A stretch of 7,311 nt of DNA from Verrucomicrobiota bacterium (GCA_026397695.1 JAPLUJ010000753.1:5340-12650), one strand, 5' to 3'; positions 1-6,168 are shown, numbered from the stretch's first letter. Notes: generated by a model from the sequence alone, not told the origin. Translations and numbers: made by a program.

Positions 1-441
1 CTGGTCGATTTCGATTTCCGGGAAGATCGATTGTTCCTGGACGCCGCAGGCATAGTTGCCGCGGCCGTCGAACGACTTCGGCGAGATTCCGCGGAAGTCG
101 CGGATGTTAGGTGCGGTGATGTGGATGAAGCGGTGGAGGAATTCCCACATGCGGTTGCCGCGCAGCGTGACCCGCGCGCCGAGAATTTCGTTTTCGCGGA
201 GTTTGAAGTTGGCGACTGATTTTTTCGAGAAGGTGGTGGACGGTTTCTGGCCGGTGATTTTCTGGATTTCGTTGACGGCATCTTCCACGGCGACCTTGCG
301 GTCGGGGGATTTGCCCATGCACGAGGTCACCACGATTTTTTCGAGGCGTGGGATCTGATGGACGTTGGTGTATCCGAGCTTCTGGGTGAGAGCCGGGACC
401 ACCTTTTCCTTATAGTGTTGTAGCAGGTATGGGGTATTCAT
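1..441 (-). CDS. rplE: 50S ribosomal protein L5, 5' part (runs off the window)
   Basis: L5 binds 5S rRNA in the central protuberance of the large subunit and contacts the P-site tRNA. I translated 147 codons from the ATG at 439-441 with no internal stop. The product starts MNTPYLLQHYKEKVVPALT and contains the family signatures TLRGNRMWEF, RDFRGISPKSFDGRGNY and, at the window edge, FPEIEID. The family is usually about 180 residues, so roughly the last 30 are outside the window. No internal loss is seen when compared with remembered E. coli L5. It lies 59 bases downstream of the rplX remnant, in the usual spc order L14-L24-L5. The ATG has no Shine-Dalgarno sequence in front of it; the gene is presumably translated from the shared operon transcript. 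Confidence 0.97.
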   Translation of the reverse strand, partial: MNTPYLLQHYKEKVVPALTQKLGYTNVHQIPRLEKIVVTSCMGKSPDRKVAVEDAVNEIQKITGQKPSTTFSKKSVANFKLRENEILGARVTLRGNRMWEFLHRFIHITAPNIRDFRGISPKSFDGRGNYACGVQEQSIFPEIEIDQ

Positions 442-458
442 TGGTTTTGCGGGTCAGC

Positions 459-499
459 GCGGGATGTGGGCGCTTAAGCGCGGGCTGGGAGCGGGATGT
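459..499. repeat. 12-bp perfect palindrome flanked by a 9-bp direct repeat in the rplX-rplE gap
   Basis: GCGCTTAAGCGC at 470-481 is a perfect palindrome. On either side lies the direct repeat GCGGGATGT, at 459-467 and 491-499. As RNA the palindrome would form at best a 4-bp stem with a TTAA loop, so it is a weak hairpin with no U-tract and not a convincing terminator. The gap lies between the damaged rplX and rplE. It could be chance in a GC-rich spacer; function unknown. Confidence 0.4.
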
Positions 500-500
500 C

Positions 501-657
501 TCAGCCCACTTTTTTAACGTTGGAGATGTGGACGGTTCCGTCGATGGTCTTGATGCCGCCGGTGGGATTGGCTTCGGTGGGTTTGGTGGCCTTTTTGATC
601 GAGCGTCCACCTTCGACGATGACCTGGCCCTTGGACGTGGGTCTTGATGCGGCTCAT
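501..657 (-). pseudogene. rplX: 50S ribosomal protein L24, internally deleted and frameshifted
   Basis: L24 is an early assembly protein of the large subunit. From the ATG at 655-657 the frame reads MSRIKTHV, a normal L24 start, then leaves the L24 frame and stops at 514-516 after 47 codons. The rest of L24 continues in the +1 frame from about 638 to the TGA at 501-503: [10 protein letters not shown], then [15 protein letters not shown] and [11 protein letters not shown], all typical of the L24 C-terminal half. That second frame meets a stop right at the ATG and has no start of its own. About 24-25 residues that should lie between them, the KOW motif, are missing. Joining the two parts therefore implies a deletion of about 71-77 bases that also breaks the frame. 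It lies in the expected place, 33 bases after rplN. It may be a true lesion or an assembly error. Confidence 0.85.
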
Positions 658-690
658 GGGGATGAAATGGGTGAGGTGGGGATGGGCGGT

Positions 691-1056
691 TCAGAGCACC
701 TCGGGGGCGAGGGAAACGATTTTCATGAACGCCTTTTCACGGAGTTCACGGGCGACGGGGCCGAAGATCCGGGTGCCGCGCGGGTTGTTATCCTTGTCGA
801 TGAGGACGATGGCGTTGGAATCGAAGCGGAGGATCGAACCATCGGCGCGGCGGATCGGGTAGGCGGTGCGGACGATGACCCCCTTGACGACACTGCCTTT
901 TTTCACGGTGGCGGTGGGGATGGAATCGCGGATGTGCGCGATGATGACATCACCGATGCCTGCGGAGCGGTTGCGTGTGCCGAGCACGCCAATCATTTTT
1001 GCCGTGCGGGCGCCGGTATTGTCGGCGACGGCGATCATGGATTCCATCTGGATCAT
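691..1056 (-). CDS. rplN: 50S ribosomal protein L14
   Basis: L14 binds 23S rRNA on the intersubunit face and forms bridges to the 30S subunit; it is also the landing site of the silencing factor RsfS in bacteria where that has been studied. The protein has 121 residues against a usual 122-123. It starts [20 protein letters not shown], includes GVGD-like GIGDVI, the [13 protein letters not shown] strand and [14 protein letters not shown], and ends in the highly conserved [13 protein letters not shown] and [12 protein letters not shown]. It is complete, with no gaps against the family as remembered. The ATG start at 1054-1056 is fixed by the MIQ- N terminus. A tandem repeat occupies its leader, and no Shine-Dalgarno sequence is present. 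Confidence 0.98.
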   Translation of the reverse strand: MIQMESMIAVADNTGARTAKMIGVLGTRNRSAGIGDVIIAHIRDSIPTATVKKGSVVKGVIVRTAYPIRRADGSILRFDSNAIVLIDKDNNPRGTRIFGPVARELREKAFMKIVSLAPEVL

Positions 1057-1063
1057 GGCTTGG

Positions 1064-1093
1064 GAGAATTTGAGATTTGAGAATTTGAGATTT
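1064..1093. repeat. Perfect tandem duplication of 15 bp in the rplN leader
   Basis: The 15-base unit GAGAATTTGAGATTT occurs twice head to tail, at 1064-1078 and 1079-1093, with no mismatch. Each unit can be read as an 8-mer plus a 7-mer of the form GAGA(A)TTT. On the coding (minus) strand it gives a pyrimidine-rich, A-containing stretch that ends 7 bases before the rplN start. The period resembles the heptad array in front of rplC in this same window. Function unknown. Confidence 0.85.
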
Positions 1094-1105
1094 GGCGGAG
1101 GCGGT

Positions 1106-1375
1106 TTAGTGGGAGACGATTTCCGCGAGTTTCCAGCGTTTCAATTTGGAGAGCGGGCGGGTTTCGACGATGCGGACGCGGTCACCGATCTTGGCTTGGC
1201 TTGATTCGTCATGCACGTAGTATTTTTTCGAACGTTTGACGATTTTATTGAAGCGCGGATGGGGGACGCGAGCGATGTGCTCGACGACGATGGTTTTGGC
1301 CATTTTGTCGGAGATGACCATGCCCACGCGGGTTTTACGCAGGTGGACGGCGGTGGTCGGTGAAGTATCGCTCAT
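1106..1375 (-). CDS. rpsQ: 30S ribosomal protein S17
   Basis: S17 is a primary 16S rRNA-binding protein with an OB fold that organises the 5' domain of the small subunit. The 89-residue product carries the S17 hallmarks in order: [19 protein letters not shown] near residue 13, then [19 protein letters not shown], and [20 protein letters not shown] followed by a short tail. Length fits the family (about 80-90), with roughly ten extra residues before the first conserved strand. It lies between rpmC and rplN as in nearly all bacteria, 32 bases after rpmC. The ATG at 1373-1375 has no Shine-Dalgarno sequence upstream. Confidence 0.98.
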   Translation of the reverse strand: MSDTSPTTAVHLRKTRVGMVISDKMAKTIVVEHIARVPHPRFNKIVKRSKKYYVHDESSQAKIGDRVRIVETRPLSKLKRWKLAEIVSH

Positions 1376-1407
1376 GATGTGATTGGGGATGGCGTTGGGA
1401 TGCAGGA

Positions 1408-1608
1408 TCAGGCTCTATTCCTGGCGGTGGTCGCGGTGAGGATTTGTGCGGTCTCGCGGCGTACTTGGCGGATACGTGCGGAATTTTCAAGTTGGCCGGT
1501 GGCTTTTTGCAGGCGGAGGTTGAGGGCTTCCTGCTTCAACTCGCGGAGTTGGAGTTGGAGGTCGTTGGCGGAGAGTTCGCGGATGTCTTTGGCTTTGGTT
1601 TTGGCCAT
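1408..1608 (-). CDS. rpmC: 50S ribosomal protein L29
   Basis: L29 is a small two-helix protein near the exit of the peptide tunnel, next to L23, and part of the docking site for trigger factor and SRP. The 66-residue product starts [20 protein letters not shown], continues with [20 protein letters not shown] and ends [22 protein letters not shown]. This is the usual antiparallel helical hairpin with the RIRQVRR(E)IA-like signature. Length is normal (60-70). It sits between rplP and rpsQ with 26- and 32-base gaps. The ATG at 1606-1608 is the first in frame and gives the expected N terminus. Confidence 0.97.
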   Translation of the reverse strand: MAKTKAKDIRELSANDLQLQLRELKQEALNLRLQKATGQLENSARIRQVRRETAQILTATTARNRA

Positions 1609-1634
1609 GGTTCAGACGGTGGGTGAGGGATGGA

Positions 1635-2054
1635 TCAGGAGTGCGAGGTACGGGAAACGAGACGGGTTCGGATGCCGAGTTTATAGGACGCGAGACGCAT
1701 CGCTTCCTTGGCCGAGGATTCCGGCACGCCGCCGATTTCGAAGAGGATGTTGCCTGGGCGGACCACGGCGACCCAGCCCTCGACGGCACCTTTGCCCTTG
1801 CCCATGCGGACTTCGGGCGGGCGGTGGGTGATCGGTTTGTGCGGGAAGATGCGGATCCATACCTTGCCCTTGCGTTTGAGCGAGCGGTTGATGGCGATCC
1901 GGCAGGCTTCGATCTGGCGGTTGCTCATCCAGGCGCGGTCGAGGGTTTGGAGGCCGAAGTCACCGAAGGCGACGGTGGTTCCCGTCTGGGCGTTGCCAGA
2001 GCGGCTTCCGCGGTGGGCTTTGCGGAACTTGGTTCGTTTGGGCATCAAAGACAT
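1635..2054 (-). CDS. rplP: 50S ribosomal protein L16
   Basis: L16 lies near the peptidyl-transferase centre and A-site tRNA and is needed late in 50S maturation. The 139-residue product includes [13 protein letters not shown] at the N terminus, then [37 protein letters not shown] and the strongly conserved [21 protein letters not shown]. Length matches the family (136-144). Two ATGs are possible, 2054 (MSLMPKRT) and 2045 (MPKRT). I prefer 2054 because the only good Shine-Dalgarno sequence of the window, AAGGA, ends 7 bases before it. The arginine of RMGKGKG that is hydroxylated by RoxA/YcfD in E. coli (Arg81) is present; whether this organism has the enzyme is not visible here. Confidence 0.98.
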   Translation of the reverse strand: MSLMPKRTKFRKAHRGSRSGNAQTGTTVAFGDFGLQTLDRAWMSNRQIEACRIAINRSLKRKGKVWIRIFPHKPITHRPPEVRMGKGKGAVEGWVAVVRPGNILFEIGGVPESSAKEAMRLASYKLGIRTRLVSRTSHS

Positions 2055-2061
2055 GGCTCGG

Positions 2062-2066
2062 TCCTT
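2062..2066 (-). promoter_or_regulatory. Shine-Dalgarno sequence of rplP
   Basis: On the minus strand AAGGA (inside CAAAAAGGACC) is followed by a 7-base spacer and ATG at 2054. This is a standard ribosome binding site. It is notable because the other starts in this window have none, and it decides between two candidate ATGs of rplP. Confidence 0.7.
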
Positions 2067-2105
2067 TTTGGAAATTCAATTATTAACTTTTGGGGAATCG
2101 GGAAA

Positions 2106-2858
2106 TCAGTTACGGTTGTTAGGTCGGCGCTCGCCGCCGCGGTCACCGCCACGGCCGCCACGGTCACCGCGGTCACCGCGATCCGCGCGGTCACCACGCT
2201 CGCCGCGACCACCTGGGGGTTTGGCCACGTTGTCTTCTTCTTTTTTATTGACCCAGCACTTCACGCCGATGATGCCGTAAACGGTGCGGGCTTCAGCGAA
2301 GCCGTAGTCGAGCGGGACACGCAGTGTTTGGAGAGGCACTTTGCCTTCGCGATAGCCTTCGGCGCGGGCGATATCAGCACCTCCCAAGCGACCGGAGCAG
2401 CGCAAGCGGATGCCTTCCGCGCCGAACTCCATGGCGGTTTGCAGGGCGCGCTTCATGGCGCGGCGGAAGCTGATCCGGCGTTCGAGTTGCACCGCGATCT
2501 GTTCGGCCACCAATTGGGCGTCCAGCTCAGGTTTGCGGATTTCGATGATATCGATTTTGACTTGGGCGCCTTTGCAGAAGTCGGTGATATCCTTGGTCAT
2601 CACTTCGATTTCCTTGCCTTGGCGGCCGATGATCAGGCCTGGGCGGGACGAATGCAGGGTGACGCGGACGCTGTTCCAAGCACGCTCGATGATGACGCGG
2701 GCCAAGCCGGCATTCTGGAGTTTGTTCTTGAGATAACCCCGGATCCTGAGGTCTTCGTGGAGCTTGGTGGAGTAGTCTTTGCCGTGGGCATACCACTTTG
2801 AGCGCCAGTCTTTATTGACAGCAAGGCGGAAGGCGATCGGATTTACTTTTTGGCCCAT
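2106..2858 (-). CDS. rpsC: 30S ribosomal protein S3 with RGD/RGG-rich C-terminal tail
   Basis: S3 sits at the mRNA entry channel of the small subunit and contributes to its helicase activity. The 250-residue product starts MGQKVNPIAFRLAVNKDWRS. It has a type II KH domain with the RPGLIIGRQGKEIE loop at about 72-85, then the C-terminal S3 domain: IRKPELDAQLVAEQIA, QLERRISFRRAMKRA, CSGRLGGADIARAEGYREG, VPLQTLRVPLDYG and the TVYGIIGVKCWV strand. All core segments are present. The last 37 residues or so (214-250) are low-complexity, rich in Arg, Gly and Asp, with several RGD and RGG triplets. E. coli S3 has a different, Lys/Gln/Pro-rich tail, so the tail is variable in the family. It lies 32 bases after rplV and 51 before rplP. 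Confidence 0.98.
   Translation of the reverse strand: MGQKVNPIAFRLAVNKDWRSKWYAHGKDYSTKLHEDLRIRGYLKNKLQNAGLARVIIERAWNSVRVTLHSSRPGLIIGRQGKEIEVMTKDITDFCKGAQVKIDIIEIRKPELDAQLVAEQIAVQLERRISFRRAMKRALQTAMEFGAEGIRLRCSGRLGGADIARAEGYREGKVPLQTLRVPLDYGFAEARTVYGIIGVKCWVNKKEEDNVAKPPGGRGERGDRADRGDRGDRGGRGGDRGGERRPNNRN
2121..2210 (-). repeat. Degenerate in-gene repeats encoding the S3 RGD/RGG tail
   Basis: On the plus strand GGTCACCGC occurs at 2141-2149, 2162-2170 and 2171-2179, with a one-base variant at 2189-2197, set among CGCCGCG and CCACGG runs. On the coding strand these give GCGGTGACC, read as parts of arginine, glycine, aspartate codons (RGDRG). Such repeats can expand and contract by slippage, so tail length may vary between strains. 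The boundaries are approximate. Confidence 0.7.
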
Positions 2859-2890
2859 ATGCGGTGATGGATGAGTTAGGAGAGAGGGGT

Positions 2891-3319
2891 TCAGGCTGGA
2901 GTTTCCGCAACGGCGGGAGCAACGGCGGGAGATTCTTCGGTTGGGACGGCGGCGGCTTTGCGCGCGCCCTTCTTTTTCTTTTCGGGAGTGGAACCCACAA
3001 GAGTGATAGAGATGTGGCTGGAGCGCCTGAGAATCGGACCGGCGGAGCCCTTGGCTCGCGGCTTGAAGCGGCGTTGGGTGGGCGCGGAACCAATGACCGC
3101 CTCCTTGATCATCAGCGTGCCGACATCCAACGAAAAATTATTTTCGGCATCGGCGATGGCGGTTTTGAGGGTTTTACCGATGAGCTGTGCGGCTTTTTTC
3201 GGGGTGAAGGTGAGGATATCGAGGGCGCTGGAGACCGGCAGGCCTTGAATTTCACGGGCGACGTCACGCGCTTTTTTGGGCGAGAGGCGAACGAATTTGG
3301 TGGTGCTTTTGACTTCCAT
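2891..3319 (-). CDS. rplV: 50S ribosomal protein L22 with Lys/Ala/Pro C-terminal extension
   Basis: L22 lines the peptide exit tunnel; its beta-hairpin and L4's loop form the constriction where macrolide-resistance changes are known. The 142-residue product has the complete family core: VRLSPKKARDVAREIQG, ALDILTFTPKKAAQLIGKTL, AIADAENNF, then the hairpin with PTQRRFKPRAKGSAGPILRRSSHI, ending ISITLV near residue 108. About 34 extra residues follow: EKKKKGARKAAA, then an Ala/Pro/Val-rich end. E. coli L22 has 110 residues, so this is an extension, presumably flexible and solvent-exposed. The ATG at 3317-3319 gives the usual start. The gene normally follows rpsS directly; here an extra gene lies between them, 20 bases upstream. 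Confidence 0.97.
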   Translation of the reverse strand: MEVKSTTKFVRLSPKKARDVAREIQGLPVSSALDILTFTPKKAAQLIGKTLKTAIADAENNFSLDVGTLMIKEAVIGSAPTQRRFKPRAKGSAGPILRRSSHISITLVGSTPEKKKKGARKAAAVPTEESPAVAPAVAETPA

Positions 3320-3339
3320 GGGGCGGCGGACGTGAAGGT

Positions 3340-4065
3340 TTACTGCGCGGTGGCTTGTGTTTCGATGATGGCGATATCGCCGGGGCGTGGGGAATCGGTG
3401 GCGGAATCGAGGGCTTCGACAAAGACCCCGCTGACCTCCTTGCGGACATCGGCGAGAATGGCTTTTCCGTAGGGCTGGCGCCCGCGGGTGAGGCGGAACG
3501 TCATGCCGATTCTGGCACCTTGGCTTTCGCCAATATTGAGAATCAACATGCCGCTTTGCGGATCGAGGCTGACGATGCGAGCTTGCTGGAGCGAGCCGGT
3601 CCGCACATCCGGGCGGGGCTTCTGACGCAGTCCGAGGATGGCGTCAAGCTCTCTTAATGAAGATTCCACACGCAGTCTCGCTGCGGGGTCGGCAACCACC
3701 GCTTGGCGCAGGTAGTCGTTGACGGCGGCGGACAGGCGTGTGACCGAGCCTTCGAGCTGCGTGACGCGCTCGTTGGCGAGTTGCAGATCGGAGGCCGCCT
3801 GAACCAAGCGGTCATCTCCGCCGTCCAACAGATTTTTGCCCAGGGCTTCGAGGCGCACGCGGATTTGGGCGAGTTGTTCGGTCGCTTGTTTTTCGCCGCG
3901 GTTGGCCTCGGCGAGGCTGTGTTGGAGGGCCTTGTTTTGCTGTTGGAGTTCGGTGATGCCCTGCTGTGGTTTGTCCGGATTCGGTGCTTGGGCGCGAGCC
4001 ATTCCGGCGCTGGCCAGCAGCGTGATGGCGGCGGCAAGAACTGTGGAATGGAAGGCGGAAGGCAT
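3340..4065 (-). CDS. Predicted exported coiled-coil protein inserted between rpsS and rplV
   Basis: I do not recognise this 241-residue protein as any ribosomal protein. With the ATG at 4063-4065 it begins MPSAFHSTVLAAAITLLASA, a clear hydrophobic signal peptide, with likely cleavage around ARAQA (about residues 23-27). An in-frame TTG at 4080 would add five residues. Residues about 36-80 and 86-145 are rich in Gln, Glu, Ala, Leu and Arg in heptad-like order, suggesting coiled coil. Residues about 158-236 look like a compact beta domain: ARIVSLDPQSGMLILNIGES, GARIGMTFRLTRG, GKAILADVRKEVSGVFVEAL, RPGDIAII. The pattern of 'repeat strand, G-x-R-x-GM-x-F, RPGD' recalls beta-barrel domains of envelope proteins such as FlgT C-terminal or MreC-like folds, but this is a weak resemblance. 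There are no cysteines, and no membrane segment beyond the signal. Gaps of 24 and 20 bases place it in the operon. Composition resembles its neighbours, so recent transfer is not evident. Likely a periplasmic or envelope protein. Confidence 0.85.
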   Translation of the reverse strand: MPSAFHSTVLAAAITLLASAGMARAQAPNPDKPQQGITELQQQNKALQHSLAEANRGEKQATEQLAQIRVRLEALGKNLLDGGDDRLVQAASDLQLANERVTQLEGSVTRLSAAVNDYLRQAVVADPAARLRVESSLRELDAILGLRQKPRPDVRTGSLQQARIVSLDPQSGMLILNIGESQGARIGMTFRLTRGRQPYGKAILADVRKEVSGVFVEALDSATDSPRPGDIAIIETQATAQ

Positions 4066-4089
4066 GCGGTTGGAGGACAAACGTGCGGG

Positions 4090-4362
4090 TTACTTTTTGC
4101 CGATGCCGCCGTGGCTGCGGAAGATCCGGGTGGGGGCGAATTCGCCCAGTTTATGGCCCACCATGTTTTCGGTGATATAAACGGGGACGAAGGTCTTGCC
4201 GTTGTGGACGGCGAAGTTATGGGTGACGAAATCCGGGGTGATCATGGACTTGCGGCTCCAGGTTTTGATGGGCTTGCGGTCGGTTCCGGCTTCAGCGACG
4301 AGGTCAATCTTGGCAAGGAGCTTTTGATCGACGTAAGGACCTTTCTTGAGAGAACGTGGCAT
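4090..4362 (-). CDS. rpsS: 30S ribosomal protein S19
   Basis: S19 binds the 3' domain of 16S rRNA in the 30S head together with S13 and contacts A-site tRNA. The 90-residue product is typical throughout: [19 protein letters not shown], then [55 protein letters not shown] and a GGIGKK tail. Length fits the family (about 90-93). The ATG at 4360-4362 gives the invariant MPRS start. It lies 42 bases after rplB. Downstream it is followed by the coiled-coil gene rather than by rplV. Confidence 0.98.
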   Translation of the reverse strand: MPRSLKKGPYVDQKLLAKIDLVAEAGTDRKPIKTWSRKSMITPDFVTHNFAVHNGKTFVPVYITENMVGHKLGEFAPTRIFRSHGGIGKK

Positions 4363-4404
4363 GGGATCGGGTGCGTGTGTTAGGCTGTCTAAAGGGTGGC
4401 AGGA

Positions 4405-5244
4405 TTACTTTTTCTTGTGGCGGGAAGCGACGATGAAGATATTGGTGATCTTTTTGGGATTGCGGGTTTTCTCGCCCTTGGCGTGGCCCCACGGGCTGGT
4501 AAGGTGCTGGCGGCCGCCACCGGATTTGGATTTGCCTTCGCCGCCGCCGTTCGGGTGGTCCACGGGGTTCATGGTCATGCCGCGGACGGTCGGGCGGACG
4601 CCCTGCCAGCGGGTGCGGCCCGCCTTGCCGGAGGTTTCATTCATGTGGTCGCGGTTGCCGACCTGGCCGATGGTGCAGAAACACCGGTCATTGAACCGAC
4701 GGATCTCACCGGATGGCATTTTCACCAGCGCCCATCCGCCGTCGCGGTTGGAAAGCACGGCGAGTTGGCCGGCGGCACGTGCGACTTTGCCGCCATTGCC
4801 GGGAATTAGCTCGATGTTGTGAATGGAGGTGCCAAGTGGCACGGCGCTGAGCGGCATGGCATTGCCGGTTTTCGGGGCGACGTTCTGGCCGGCGATTATG
4901 GTGGTGCCGACTTCCAGACCCAGCGGGGCCAGAATGTAGGACTTTTGGCCGTCAGCATACTGGATGAGTGCGATGCGACAGGTACGGTTAGGATCGTATT
5001 CGATGCCCACGACGGTGGCGGGGGAGTCATGTTTATCGCGCTTGAAGTCGATCAAGCGGTAGTGGCGTTTGTGGCCACCGCCGATGTGACGGCAGGTGAT
5101 GCGGCCGGTATTATTGCGCCCCCCGGTGCGCTTGAGTGGTGTGAGCAGGCTTTTCTCGGGCTTGCTCTTGGTCACCTCCTCGAAAGACGGCAGGTTCTTG
5201 TAGCGGGCGGATGGTGTGATGGGCTTGAAATTTTTCAATGGCAT
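4405..5244 (-). CDS. rplB: 50S ribosomal protein L2
   Basis: L2 is a core 23S rRNA-binding protein needed for subunit association, tRNA binding and peptidyl transfer. The 279-residue product (family about 273-280) has the OB-like and SH3-like domains with [85 protein letters not shown], the [12 protein letters not shown] loop and a basic end ASRHKKK. The histidine usually numbered 229 in E. coli is kept (here 230), but the second histidine of NPVDHPH is Asn 232; this position varies among bacteria. It is complete, lies between rplW and rpsS, and starts at the ATG at 5242-5244. Confidence 0.98.
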   Translation of the reverse strand: MPLKNFKPITPSARYKNLPSFEEVTKSKPEKSLLTPLKRTGGRNNTGRITCRHIGGGHKRHYRLIDFKRDKHDSPATVVGIEYDPNRTCRIALIQYADGQKSYILAPLGLEVGTTIIAGQNVAPKTGNAMPLSAVPLGTSIHNIELIPGNGGKVARAAGQLAVLSNRDGGWALVKMPSGEIRRFNDRCFCTIGQVGNRDHMNETSGKAGRTRWQGVRPTVRGMTMNPVDHPNGGGEGKSKSGGGRQHLTSPWGHAKGEKTRNPKKITNIFIVASRHKKK

Positions 5245-5292
5245 GACTCGCGGAACGGTGAGGTGTTACGTTTGGAGCAGCGGGTGAATCGC

Positions 5293-5577
5293 TCAGATGA
5301 GATCGAGTGACTCGCCTTCTTTCAGACGGACGATGGCTTTTTTCCAGTGGTTGGTGCGGCCCGCATCGGCACGGCGTTGGCGGCGGAGCTTGCCGTCGTA
5401 ATTGGCGGTGCGGACGGCGATCACGGTTTTTCCGAAGAGTTGCGTGACGGCTTGTTTGATCTCCAGTTTGTTGGCCTTGCGATCGACTTCGAGCGTGACC
5501 TCGTTGTTAGTCTCCTGCAGCATGGTGGCCTTCTCACTGAGGCGGACGTTTTTGATGACCTGGTAAATATCTTTCAT
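5293..5577 (-). CDS. rplW: 50S ribosomal protein L23
   Basis: L23 lies at the tunnel exit and is the main docking site for trigger factor and SRP. The 94-residue product starts MKDIYQVIKNVRLSEKATML, includes the alpha-beta fold segments VTLEVDRKANKLEIKQAVTQ, LFGKTVIAVRTANY, and ends WKKAIVRLKEGESLDLI. These match the SEKA, ANKxEIKxAV and WKKAxVxLKEG signatures. Length is within the family (93-100). The loop KLRRQRRADAGRTNH corresponds to the part that reaches into the tunnel in E. coli. It is 23 bases after rplD and 48 before rplB. The ATG at 5575-5577 is the only sensible start. Confidence 0.97.
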   Translation of the reverse strand: MKDIYQVIKNVRLSEKATMLQETNNEVTLEVDRKANKLEIKQAVTQLFGKTVIAVRTANYDGKLRRQRRADAGRTNHWKKAIVRLKEGESLDLI

Positions 5578-5600
5578 GATAGCGGGGCGGGGTCCGGGTT

Positions 5601-6131
5601 TCAGGCGGTGCGCTGGGCGAGCGAGTGGATCGCGTCACCCACCAGGATGACGGATTTGGCGAGCAGGAGTTGTTCGACGTTAAGATCGAGACCGGTGACG
5701 AGTTGCGCCCAGGCGACGTTGCGGGCGGCCAGATAGGTGGACTCGTCGAAGGAATTGGAAACGACCAGGATTTTATCCGGCGCGGTGAGGGCGCTCAGGG
5801 CGGCGATGAACGACTTCGTCTTGCCATCGGCGATCGAGAACGAATCCACCACCTTGATTTTTTCGCCGCGGACGAGGTCGCCCAGGACGCGGCCAACGAA
5901 GATCGGCGCGCGTTTGTCACCGTGACGGGCGTTGCCGGTGCCTTTTTGTTTGAAGATTTTCTTGTTATTGCCGGAAACCTCGCCGCGGGTTTTGGTGCAG
6001 GCGGAGCCGGTGCGGCGGTTGGCGCGGTAGGCGGTCACGAGATCGTGAACGGCCTGGCGGCCTTTTTCCGGGCCGACCAACACGAGGTTGGCGGCTTGGG
6101 CGTCTTCGACGGTGAGGGACTTGGCGTACAT
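5601..6131 (-). CDS. rplD: 50S ribosomal protein L4 with an apparent internal loss of about 26 residues
   Basis: L4 is a large-subunit assembly protein whose long loop reaches the exit-tunnel constriction; in E. coli it also represses the S10 operon. The product has 176 residues against a usual 200-210. The N-terminal half is normal: NRRTGSACTKTRGEVSG, KKIFKQKGTGNARHGDKRAP. After PIFVG (residues 76-80) it jumps to RVLGDLVRGEKIKVVDSF. The segment usually in between, GGG-x-x-x-GP-x-PR-x-Y and the basic K-x-R-x-x-A-L helix, is absent. By alignment to remembered E. coli L4 this equals roughly residues 79-107 shrunk to three, about 78 bases. The frame is kept, and the C-terminal half is complete (DKILVVSNSFDESTYLAARN, LDLNVEQLL, SVILVGDAIHSL). 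Whether the protein works is unknown; the junction lies at about 5886-5903. Confidence 0.93.
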   Translation of the reverse strand: MYAKSLTVEDAQAANLVLVGPEKGRQAVHDLVTAYRANRRTGSACTKTRGEVSGNNKKIFKQKGTGNARHGDKRAPIFVGRVLGDLVRGEKIKVVDSFSIADGKTKSFIAALSALTAPDKILVVSNSFDESTYLAARNVAWAQLVTGLDLNVEQLLLAKSVILVGDAIHSLAQRTA

Positions 6132-6168
6132 GACTTGGAATCTTGAAGGTTAGCGGAATGGCACCGGA

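Noticed and set aside
410..610. A 66-codon minus-strand frame overlapping the rplX C-terminal half and the rplE start
   Set aside because: It is a third frame of the rplX remnant, Pro/Ser/Thr-rich, and neither L24 frame. No support as a gene.
501..657. Programmed ribosomal frameshift to make L24
   Set aside because: A frameshift alone would still leave out about 24 residues including the KOW motif, and I see no slippery run with a following structure at the junction.
496..1080. A 194-codon plus-strand frame across rplX and rplN
   Set aside because: Antisense to rplN, which is unambiguous; the translation is low-complexity Gly/Asp-rich and has no recognisable domain.
1623..2801. A 392-codon open frame on the plus strand opposite rplP and rpsC
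   Set aside because: It runs antisense across two certain ribosomal genes and their gap; its Ala/Gly/Asp-rich, repetitive translation has no family signature. It is a GC-rich shadow frame.
3703..4383. A 226-codon plus-strand frame opposite the coiled-coil gene and rpsS
   Set aside because: It covers all of rpsS in antisense, so it cannot be the better reading there. Over the coiled-coil gene the minus-strand reading has a signal peptide, a coherent fold pattern and operon spacing, while the plus frame has none.
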